A stretch of DNA of 5,521 nt from positions 1 through 5,521 of the forward strand of contig JAVYAJ010000231.1 of NCBI GenBank assembly GCA_032229885.1, written 5' to 3'. Position 1 is the first letter of the stretch, and each line of letters opens with the position of its first letter. Below the pieces are notes generated by a model. It worked only from the letters and a program-made list of their open reading frames with translations. It did not search any database and was not told the origin of the DNA. Shown one piece after another: positions 1 through 5,502 of the stretch. The position numbers were made by a program, and so were the translations under genes. Origin of the DNA: Anammoximicrobium sp032229885. Lineage in GTDB: Bacteria; Planctomycetota; Planctomycetia; Pirellulales; Pirellulaceae.

Positions 1-204
1 ATTGGCAGACGGCGTCGATTGGCAGACGGCGTCGATTGGCAGACGGCGTCGGTCGGCAGACGGCGTCGGTCGGCAGACGGCGTCGGTCGGCAGACAGCGT
101 CGGTCGGCAGACAGCGTCGGTCGGCAGACAGCGTCGGTCGGCAGACAGCGTCGGTCGGCAGACAGCGTCGATTGGCAGACGGCGTCGATTGGCAGACGGC
201 GACA
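1..204. repeat. 17-bp tandem repeat array, 12 units
   Basis: Twelve head-to-tail 17-bp units fill this stretch without spacers. Three variants occur in blocks. Type A (ATTGGCAGACGGCGTCG) is at 1-51, type B (starting GTC instead of ATT) at 52-85, type C (B plus G to A at unit position 11) at 86-170, and type A again at 171-204. The last unit is degenerate, ending in ACA. Because 17 is not a multiple of 3 and the unit makes no stop codon, all three forward frames stay open and each reads a 17-residue cyclic Arg/Ser/Gly-rich peptide. I take this as a non-coding minisatellite-like array, not protein. It begins at the window edge, so the left boundary is unknown. The unit contains GACGGCGTC, a near-palindrome. 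Confidence 0.95.
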
Positions 205-458
205 GGACGGCTTGGGCCGATTGCACAGGCTTCGACGACAGGGCGGCTTTGGCCCACGGCGGGCTTGGCTGCCGCCGAGCGGTGGAAAAAGGCGTGCCGC
301 CACGTTGCCGTGGACGCAGACCCGGGAAGGTCGAGCCGAGAAAGATTCGTCTCGTTCGGTGGCAAAACCTTTACCGGAAGGCCGGAATGTGCATAATGAC
401 TGCGAGAGGATTCCGGAATTATTCAGGTCTGACGTCATCGCCGGGGCCAGTCTCTCGT
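205..458. other. Non-coding stretch between the repeat array and the SHOCT-like gene
   Basis: No recognisable protein is encoded here, although frames stay open from the repeat array. The most useful site is GGAAGG at 376-381, a Shine-Dalgarno-like sequence 5 nt before an ATG at 387 that is in frame with the downstream gene. The 24 codons from 387 to 458 include ATA, AGA, GGA and TCA, and only about half end in G or C. About four fifths of the codons just after 459 do, so I treat 387-458 as leader rather than coding. No clear promoter was seen. Confidence 0.5.
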
Positions 459-728
459 ATGCTCGAATTCCTTCGCTCGACCACGGCCCAGGCCGTTCTC
501 TGGGCGGCTGCGCTGATCGTAGTCTCGGCGCTCGGCGTCTACCTTGTAAGGCGGTTCCGAGAACACGGGGATACGGCCGCGCCGTCGGCCAGCGAACTGT
601 TGAGCGACTTTCGCCGGATGCGCGAGGGGGGCTCCTTGACGAACGAGGAATTTCGGCAAATCAAGGGCGCATTGGGACCCAAGCTGCAACCGCCATCGCA
701 GGCCGTTGATGGCGGCCAGGACCAGTAA
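459..728 (+). CDS. Small single-pass membrane protein with SHOCT-like C-terminal domain
   Basis: An 89-residue protein. Residues 12-30 form a hydrophobic helix (AVLWAAALIVVSALGVYLV) followed by a basic stop (RRFR), which suggests a short N-terminus outside and the C-terminus in the cytoplasm. A polar linker follows. Residues 46-77 carry the pattern ELLxxFRxMxxGGxLTxEEFxxIKxxLxxKL, which resembles the SHOCT (short C-terminal) domain: one helix, a Gly turn, an LT cap and a second helix. SHOCT domains usually sit at the ends of membrane proteins and are thought to mediate oligomerisation or binding; the function here is unknown. The start at 459 is chosen because G/C-ending codon use begins there and the membrane helix then lies near the N-terminus. 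An in-frame ATG at 387 with GGAAGG 5 nt upstream would give 113 residues, and 396 is a third option. The gene lies 274 bp upstream of clpX on the same strand, with no strong terminator between, so co-transcription is possible. Confidence 0.72.
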   Translation: MLEFLRSTTAQAVLWAAALIVVSALGVYLVRRFREHGDTAAPSASELLSDFRRMREGGSLTNEEFRQIKGALGPKLQPPSQAVDGGQDQ

Positions 729-1002
729 TGCCGTCGGTGCGCGTTATGCCGAACAGTCCGGTGCGATTGCGCGTATTGGTTCTGAGTTCCTCAGGACTTT
801 CTGCGTTGTCTGATGGGTTCGCGATGCGATATCGGAGTAACTGACATCGTTGACAGCTCGAGTACAGCGGACAGGGAAGCCCACCACTCGAGACTCGGCG
901 GAAAATGGGCGCCGAGGGCTCGAGGCGAGCGACACCTGGAGCAGGACCGCTGCGGCTCTCGATGACGGAGGGTTCGCAAGTGGGCTTTGGAAAGGAATGA
1001 AC
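729..1002 (+). other. Intergenic leader of clpX
   Basis: No gene is supported here. A 38-codon ORF (728-844) starts by overlapping the upstream stop (TAATG) but resembles nothing I know. A weak hairpin CTGAG-ttc-CTCAG lies at 782-794 without a T-run. TTGACA at 850-855 is a perfect -35 hexamer, but the position 17 bp downstream reads AGGGAA, a poor -10. Another possibility is TTGTCT (806-811) with TATCGG (830-835). Neither is convincing. The clpX Shine-Dalgarno, GGAAAGGA, is at 989-996. Confidence 0.4.
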
Positions 1003-2289
1003 ATGCCCGTTGGAAAGGACTTGGGTGGCGGCCGAAAAGGCGGCAGCACGACGAAGAAAAACGCGTTCTGTTCGTTCTGTCGGAAAAGCTACCGAGACGT
1101 CGGTCCGCTGGTCGAAGGGCCCGGAGACGTTTACATCTGCGGCGAGTGTATCGACTTGTGCCAGTCGATCCTCGACCAAGAGAAACGTCGTCGCGGCCCC
1201 ACGAAAAAGCTGTTCAACGAAATCCCGCCGCCGCGGGAGATCGTCAGTCAGTTGGACCAGTACGTGATCGGCCAAGAGGCCGCAAAAAAGGTGTTGGCGG
1301 TCGCCGTTCATAATCACTACAAACGGCTGGCGCTGGGTTGGGAAGGCGCCGACGTGGAGATCGATAAATCGAACATTCTGTTGATCGGCCCCACCGGCTC
1401 CGGCAAAACGCTGTTGGCGCGCACGCTGGCCCGGATTTTGAACGTCCCGTTCGCGATCGGCGACGCCACGACGCTGACCGAGGCGGGCTATGTGGGCGAG
1501 GACGTCGAGAACCTGCTGCTCAAATTGCTGCACGCGGCCGACTTTGATCTCGACGCGGCTCAGCGCGGCGTGTTGTACATCGACGAAATCGACAAGATCG
1601 GCAAGACCAGCCACAACGTGTCCATCACGCGCGACGTCTCCGGCGAGGGCGTCCAGCAAGCCCTGCTGAAAATGTTGGAAGGAACGATCGCCAACGTGCC
1701 TCCGCAAGGCGGGCGTAAACACCCCGAGCAACAGTACATCCAGATGGACACGAGCAACATTCTGTTCATCTGCGGCGGGACGTTTTTGGGCATCGAAGAC
1801 ATCATCCGCAAGCGCCTGGGGCGACGGACGATGGGCTTTGGTCAGCCGCTCAGCCTGCACAGCGAGAAGAATTCGACGGAACTGCTCAGCCAGGTCACGT
1901 CGGAAGACTTGATCCATTTTGGAATGATTCCAGAGTTTGTCGGCCGCCTGCCCGTCGCCGCCCCGCTGATGCCGCTGTCGGAAAAAGGGCTGATCCAGGT
2001 TCTGACCGAGCCCAAGAATGCCTTGATCAAGCAATACCAGACGTTGTTCGAGATCGAGAACTGCAAGCTCGAGTTCACCGAGGGCGCGCTGCGGGCGATC
2101 GCAGCCAAGGCTCACGAAAAAGGCACCGGCGCACGCGGATTGCGATCGATCGTCGAAGACGCCATGCTCGACATCATGTTCGAATTGCCCGATCACGGCG
2201 AAGGCTTTACCTATCGGATCGACGAGGACTGCATCGGGAATCGGAATCGGTGCATCAAGATGCCGACGCCACAGACGAAGAGCGCGTAA
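1003..2289 (+). CDS. clpX: ATP-dependent Clp protease ATP-binding subunit ClpX
   Basis: ClpX is the cytoplasmic AAA+ unfoldase. As a hexamer it recognises tagged substrates, unfolds them by ATP hydrolysis and threads them into the ClpP peptidase. This copy is complete at 428 residues; the E. coli protein has 424. The N-terminal zinc-binding domain has Cys23, Cys26, Cys46 and Cys49. The AAA+ core has Walker A GPTGSGKT (129-136), pore loop 1 GYVG (162-165), Walker B VLYIDE (190-195), the RKH loop (238-240), the arginine finger in GRLPV (Arg315) and sensor 2 GAR (376-378). The ClpP-docking loop reads MGF (277-279) where E. coli has IGF. The start at 1003 is favoured by AGGA at 993-996, 6 nt upstream; ATG 997 in the same frame is nearly as good. 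A TTG at 850 would add 51 residues that do not look like ClpX. No clpP lies in the window. The gene ends in a strong terminator. Confidence 0.98.
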   Translation: MPVGKDLGGGRKGGSTTKKNAFCSFCRKSYRDVGPLVEGPGDVYICGECIDLCQSILDQEKRRRGPTKKLFNEIPPPREIVSQLDQYVIGQEAAKKVLAVAVHNHYKRLALGWEGADVEIDKSNILLIGPTGSGKTLLARTLARILNVPFAIGDATTLTEAGYVGEDVENLLLKLLHAADFDLDAAQRGVLYIDEIDKIGKTSHNVSITRDVSGEGVQQALLKMLEGTIANVPPQGGRKHPEQQYIQMDTSNILFICGGTFLGIEDIIRKRLGRRTMGFGQPLSLHSEKNSTELLSQVTSEDLIHFGMIPEFVGRLPVAAPLMPLSEKGLIQVLTEPKNALIKQYQTLFEIENCKLEFTEGALRAIAAKAHEKGTGARGLRSIVEDAMLDIMFELPDHGEGFTYRIDEDCIGNRNRCIKMPTPQTKSA

Positions 2290-2325
2290 CGGAGAAACGG
2301 AAGACTAGCGGTCGGGGTGGTCTTG

Positions 2326-2366
2326 ACGGCAACGGTGATCCGAACGGGTTGCCGTTGCCGTTTTTT
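2326..2366 (+). terminator. Intrinsic terminator of clpX
   Basis: A perfect 10-bp inverted repeat, ACGGCAACGG (2326-2335) and CCGTTGCCGT (2352-2361), encloses a 16-nt loop and runs into six T residues (2361-2366). It lies 36 bp after the clpX stop. GTTGCCG occurs twice in a row on the right arm, so an alternative register with a shorter loop is possible. Confidence 0.88.
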
Positions 2367-2608
2367 CGTTTGTGAATCGCGGGGCATCGCCCTAGGCCTC
2401 GCCCCGTGCCCGCATATTTTGGCCACAGTCCACTTCACCGTTTCGGCCATAGACTGTCCATCACCGTTGGCGTACTTGCATACCGCGGAAGTCCCGCGGC
2501 CTGACACTCCGGGATGTCCCAGCATCGTAGCCGTGGCGTCACACGAGCCTCTCTAGCCGCCGCGCGCTGCTGAGAACAATCAACGATCGGCGGGGAGGTT
2601 CCGAGCTC
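2367..2608 (+). other. Leader of the ABC ATPase gene
   Basis: No gene is visible between the clpX terminator and the ATPase. An inverted repeat of two CCGCGG hexamers (2483-2488 and 2494-2499, 5-nt loop) could be an operator or a leader hairpin. The ribosome binding site is GGGGAGG at 2592-2598, 10 nt before the ATG. I found no convincing -35/-10 pair. Because a terminator lies upstream, a promoter must sit in this stretch unless there is readthrough. Confidence 0.45.
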
Positions 2609-4255
2609 ATGTCTTCGTCTTTCGCCGCGCCGCTGCTCGAAGTCTGCCACGTGAGCAAGAGCTTTCCCGGAGTCCGCGCATTGCGGGACGTCAGTCTGCG
2701 CATCGACCGCGGCGAAGTGCTGGCGGTGTTGGGCGAAAACGGCGCGGGCAAGAGCACGCTGATGAAGATCCTGGCCGGCATCTTGCGCCCGGATTCGGGG
2801 CGGCTGCTCCTGGACGGCCGACCGGTGCTGCTGGATTCGGTTCGGACGGCGTCGGCCCACAGGATCGCGCTGATTCATCAAGAGCTGAACCTGGCGGACA
2901 ACCTGGACATCGCTGGGAACATCTGTTTGGGACGCGAACCGCGACGGTGGGGCATTCTGGATCGCCGGGCCATGCGCCGTCGGGCCGTCGCCGCGATGCG
3001 ACAGGTCGGGTTGGACGAGCGGCCGGAGACCCCGCTGAGCCGGCTGCCGATCGGCAAGCGGCAGTTGGTCGAGATCGCTCGTGCGTTGTCGATCGAAGCT
3101 CGGCTGTTGATCATGGACGAACCCACCTCCAGCTTGTCTGCGCTCGAGACCCACACTCTGTTTCAGGTGGTCCACACGCTGCGCAGACGAGGCGTAAGCG
3201 TGATCTATATTTCGCACCGGTTGAGCGAAATCCTCGAGCTGGCCGATCGGGTCGTCGTCCTGCGCGACGGCCAAAATGCGGGAGAATTGACGCGCGACCA
3301 AATCGAGCACGATCGGATGGTTCGGTTGATGGTCGGTCGTGAACTGTCGCAGTTCTATCGGCGAGAAAGACCTGTCGCCGCCGACTCGCCGCCGCGCAAA
3401 CCAGGATCGTACCGCACGCAGTCCGCGGCGAGCACGCCGGATTCAATCGCGAGCGAGTCGGACCAAGTTGCGGCAAGCCTGGACACGCGGTCCGCGCCGA
3501 ACCAGGACACGCCGTCCACGTCGGACGCGCCCATGTTGCTGGCGGTGGGAGTGGCCACCGGCGCGCACCCGGAACATGAACTGACGTTCCATGTCCGCGG
3601 CGGCGAAATTGTCGGGCTAGCCGGATTGGTCGGCGCGGGGCGCACCGAACTGCTGCGCGTCCTGTTCGGCGTCGATCGCGCGGCGGCGGGCCGGCTGTGG
3701 ATCGCCGGCCAACCGGTCGAACTCCGCAGCCCGGCCGACGCGATCCGTACAGGTCTGGCGCTGGCGCCCGAGGACCGCTCCCGGGCGGGATTGATCCTGG
3801 CGATGCCGGTGGCCCAGAACGTCAGCCTGCCCGGGCTGGCCGACCGCGGTGCACATCTGGGGATCCTGAATCGACGGCACGAACGCGACTTGGCCGACAC
3901 GACGATCGCCCGTCTGCGCATCCGCTCGCCCGACGCCGAACAGATTGCCCGCAACCTATCGGGCGGCAACCAGCAAAAGGTGGTTCTGGGCAAGTGGCTG
4001 GCGATGCAACCGCGCGTGCTGCTGTTGGACGAGCCGACACGGGGGATCGACGTGGGCGCCAAACGTGAAATCTATGAACTGATGGAGCACCTGGCCGCGG
4101 CCGGCGTCGCCCTGCTGTTCGCCTCGAATGAACTCGAAGAGATCCTCGGCCTGTCCGACCGCGTGCTGGTCATGCACGAGGGACGCTTGGCCGGCGAGCT
4201 TCGGCGGGATGAACTCGACGAGCAAACGATCATGCGTCTGGCCACCGGCGGGTGA
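2609..4255 (+). CDS. Sugar ABC importer ATP-binding protein, RbsA/MglA/XylG (CUT2) family
   Basis: A 548-residue cytoplasmic ATPase with two fused ABC domains, expected to drive uptake of a monosaccharide such as ribose, galactose or xylose through a separate permease. Domain 1 (about 8-250) has Walker A GENGAGKST (42-50), Q-loop Gln91, a diverged signature LPIGK (146-150), Walker B LLIMDE (166-171) and H-loop His203. Domain 2 (about 310-548) has the family-typical degenerate P-loop GLVGAGRT (339-346, Arg replacing Lys), the PEDRSRAG segment, signature LSGGNQQ (450-456), Walker B LLLDEP (471-476), and Asn where the H-loop His would be. This asymmetry is normal for CUT2 ATPases. The signature Ser of domain 1 is Pro here. 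Residues 255-308 form a long linker rich in Ser, Thr, Asp, Pro and Ala; E. coli RbsA has 501 residues, and this linker accounts for most of the extra length. The substrate cannot be read from the sequence. No permease or binding protein gene is adjacent. Confidence 0.95.
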   Translation: MSSSFAAPLLEVCHVSKSFPGVRALRDVSLRIDRGEVLAVLGENGAGKSTLMKILAGILRPDSGRLLLDGRPVLLDSVRTASAHRIALIHQELNLADNLDIAGNICLGREPRRWGILDRRAMRRRAVAAMRQVGLDERPETPLSRLPIGKRQLVEIARALSIEARLLIMDEPTSSLSALETHTLFQVVHTLRRRGVSVIYISHRLSEILELADRVVVLRDGQNAGELTRDQIEHDRMVRLMVGRELSQFYRRERPVAADSPPRKPGSYRTQSAASTPDSIASESDQVAASLDTRSAPNQDTPSTSDAPMLLAVGVATGAHPEHELTFHVRGGEIVGLAGLVGAGRTELLRVLFGVDRAAAGRLWIAGQPVELRSPADAIRTGLALAPEDRSRAGLILAMPVAQNVSLPGLADRGAHLGILNRRHERDLADTTIARLRIRSPDAEQIARNLSGGNQQKVVLGKWLAMQPRVLLLDEPTRGIDVGAKREIYELMEHLAAAGVALLFASNELEEILGLSDRVLVMHEGRLAGELRRDELDEQTIMRLATGG

Positions 4256-4647
4256 CGCGGCACACCCCGGGCGTCAGCGAACAACCGGCCAGCTCCTCGT
4301 CTGCGGCATTATCCCTACGACCGCGCATATCGCTGCTATCGGTTAGCGCAGTACGCTCACTGTTAACCGCGCGATACACATTTCTTCGGGTCTAGCGACG
4401 GGATTTACCGTAAAGACCGCGGCTGTGCGTTCTGCGAGGTCTGCGAAACAGGGCGAAAACACGCGATTTGTCGGTGGCGCGGCTGGATTCTCTGATCTGC
4501 CCGGCAAATTCCTCAAACTTGGCACACATCGTGCATTGCTATCATCGCGTTCGCCCTTGCCGGCAACTGGGGCTGTGTGGATGTGTGTACCGGGCGCGCG
4601 CGGCGCGTTCCGAGTTGTCAAGTGCTTTTTGCATGGGAGATTGTTCG
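4256..4647 (+). other. Intergenic region and leader upstream of the pilin-like gene
   Basis: No gene is supported; frames open into the downstream gene from 4468, but its start is at 4648. The stretch holds several structured elements. There is an inverted repeat CGGTTA/TAACCG (4340-4345 and 4364-4369), with GCG/CGC (4346-4348 and 4354-4356) inside its loop. A compound hairpin GGTCT/AGACC (4389-4393 and 4414-4418) encloses ACGG/CCGT (4398-4401 and 4408-4411). TCTGCGA is repeated at 4431-4437 and 4440-4446. A sigma-54 promoter match lies at 4519-4535, and the palindrome TTGCCGGCAA is at 4557-4566. The repeats upstream of the promoter sit where an enhancer-binding activator would bind. No T-tailed terminator for the ABC gene was found. 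Confidence 0.5.
4519..4535 (+). promoter_or_regulatory. Sigma-54 (RpoN) type -24/-12 promoter
   Basis: The sequence TTGGCACACATCGTGCA matches the well-known consensus YTGGCAC-N5-TTGCW. The -24 element TTGGCAC is perfect at 4519-4525. The -12 element reads GTGCA (4531-4535), with the invariant GC at 4533-4534, exactly 12 bp from the GG at 4521-4522. Transcription would start near 4546, giving a leader of about 100 nt before the pilin-like gene. Sigma-54 promoters need an ATP-hydrolysing enhancer-binding activator, which is not encoded in this window. Confidence 0.65.
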
Positions 4648-4968
4648 ATGATGAAGTTGTGGAATGATGAAGCGGGCTTCGTCGTATCGGCCGAGCTGGT
4701 CCTGATCGCGACGATCCTGGTGTTGGGCTTGATCGTCGGCTTGGTGACGGTCCGCGATCAGATCGTGCAGGAGCTGGGTGACGTCGCCCAGGCCTTCGCG
4801 CAGATCAACCAGAGCTACTCGTTCAGTGGCATCACCGGCCACACGTCTGCGACCTCTGGGTCGCAGTTTATCGACACGAGCGATTACTGCGACACCGTCG
4901 GCGACCCGGTCGGAAGCGCGGCGGCCTGCATCAACGTGGCGATCGTGGCGGCAGCCGAGACTCCGTGA
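4648..4968 (+). CDS. Small pilin-like (class III signal/Flp-type) planctomycete protein
   Basis: A 106-residue protein starting MMKLWNDEAG. The short polar N-terminus ending in Gly10 is followed by a hydrophobic segment (11-35, FVVSAELVLIATILVLGLIV) carrying Glu16. This layout resembles prepilins and Flp/TadE-type pseudopilins, in which a peptidase cuts after Gly and the helix anchors or assembles the subunit. The Glu is at +6 after Gly10 rather than the usual +5, so cleavage is uncertain. An amphipathic helix follows (about 36-55), then a small Ser/Thr/Gly-rich region (NQSYSFSGITGHTSATSGS) and two Cys (81, 94) that could form a disulfide. I recognise this from memory as a family multiplied in Planctomycetes and sometimes mislabelled as branched-chain amino acid aminotransferase; it has no enzyme fold. 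The start is set by GGGAGA (4635-4640), 7 nt before ATG 4648. ATG 4651 is the alternative. A sigma-54 promoter lies upstream and a terminator downstream. Confidence 0.85.
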   Translation: MMKLWNDEAGFVVSAELVLIATILVLGLIVGLVTVRDQIVQELGDVAQAFAQINQSYSFSGITGHTSATSGSQFIDTSDYCDTVGDPVGSAAACINVAIVAAAETP

Positions 4969-5057
4969 TGCGGGGCTCTGCCGAGGCGCTCGATCGCTGC
5001 ATCAGCGTGGCGGTCGTCGCGAGCCCGGAAAGCAGTCCCTTCACCGCGACTGTTTAA
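4968..5057 (+). pseudogene. Out-of-frame duplicate of the pilin-like gene's C-terminal tail (29 codons)
   Basis: An ORF of 29 codons overlaps the stop of the pilin-like gene (TGATG) and reads MRGSAEALDRC, then ISVAVVASPE and a short tail. Its CISVAVVA stretch mirrors CINVAIVA at the end of the upstream protein. The underlying DNA matches at 22 of 25 positions between 4926-4950 and 4997-5021. The two copies are 71 bp apart, so they lie in different frames. It may be a relic of a second paralog, a local 3' duplication, or a small protein translated by stop-start coupling. No membrane segment or independent ribosome binding site is visible, and the relic reading is favoured. Confidence 0.4.
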
Positions 5058-5061
5058 CGCA

Positions 5062-5107
5062 GCCCAGCCCATCGGTTCCCACGATCCGGTCGGCTGGGCA
5101 TTTTATT
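5062..5107 (+). terminator. Intrinsic terminator after the pilin-like gene
   Basis: An 8-bp stem GCCCAGCC (5062-5069) with GGCTGGGC (5092-5099) is extended inward, past a single C/C mismatch, by ATCGG (5071-5075) with CCGGT (5086-5090), including one G-U pair. The loop is 10 nt and the stem is followed by ATTTTATT (5100-5107). It closes both the pilin-like gene and the small downstream ORF. Confidence 0.85.
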
Positions 5108-5314
5108 CGCCCCGCAGTAGACGCAATGTCAGGACGAACCGCGAGCGATCTCGCCCTGCCCGCGTGTGTCGCCCATCCCTACCGGACAGCACACTGCGCC
5201 TACTGCTGTCGTGGCGATGCCTCAGGAACTTCGCCCCGCTGTGTCCCCTCGTCAGCCCAGGGGACGTCTGCCGCGCGGGTTCCTCGTATCGCCATCGTTC
5301 CGTCCGCGTTCGGG

Positions 5315-5329
5315 TGGCACGCCCAGAGC
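5315..5329 (+). promoter_or_regulatory. Weak second sigma-54-like site
   Basis: TGGCACG at 5315-5321 is a perfect -24 element, and GC at 5328-5329 has the correct 12-bp GG-to-GC spacing, but the -12 element reads GAGC instead of TTGC. It overlaps the CACGCCC/GGGCGTG inverted repeat. It would serve a gene beyond the right edge. This is a tentative call. Confidence 0.25.
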
Positions 5330-5502
5330 GATAGCGATGGGCGTGGCGAGATGGCGTTAGAGTCTTAGTCCGTATCATGCGCACACGATGCGCGCATCCT
5401 GTACATTGGTCTGTACAGCACACTTTAGGGTTACCGGCACTAACCCGCGTTAAGTGAAATAGGCATTGGGTAACTGTTGCGCAGCGCAGACGACAGGAAG
5501 CG

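Noticed and set aside
1..204. CRISPR array
   Set aside because: Units are directly adjacent 17-mers with no spacers, so this is a tandem repeat and not CRISPR.
36..728. 230-residue reading of the SHOCT-like protein including the repeat array
   Set aside because: The N-terminal half is the three-frame-open repeat plus poorly coding DNA. Coding-like codon use begins near 459.
850..1002. N-terminal extension of ClpX from a TTG codon
   Set aside because: The extra residues do not resemble ClpX, and a good Shine-Dalgarno sits at 989-996 just before ATG 1003.
661..2196. Long 511-codon open frame on the - strand opposite clpX
   Set aside because: It lies almost entirely antisense to clpX, which is unmistakable. 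Its translation has no recognisable domain; open antisense frames are expected with strong GC codon bias.
2435..3310. 291-codon open frame on the - strand opposite the ABC ATPase
   Set aside because: It is antisense to a clear ABC domain, with no domain or start context of its own.
4341..4369. GGTTAGCGCAGT resembling a tRNA D-arm
   Set aside because: No anticodon stem, T-arm GTTCGA or acceptor stem follows at tRNA spacing.
4778..5368. 196-codon + strand frame across the pilin-like gene and its terminator
   Set aside because: It is out of frame with the real gene, Arg/Ser-rich, and runs through a strong terminator.
5399..5418. LexA (SOS) box from CTGT...ACAG
   Set aside because: The spacing between CTGT and ACAG is 12 instead of 8, and no SOS gene is nearby.
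5462..5480. Sigma-54 site GGCAT...TTGC near the right end
   Set aside because: The GG-to-GC distance is 17 bp instead of the required 12.
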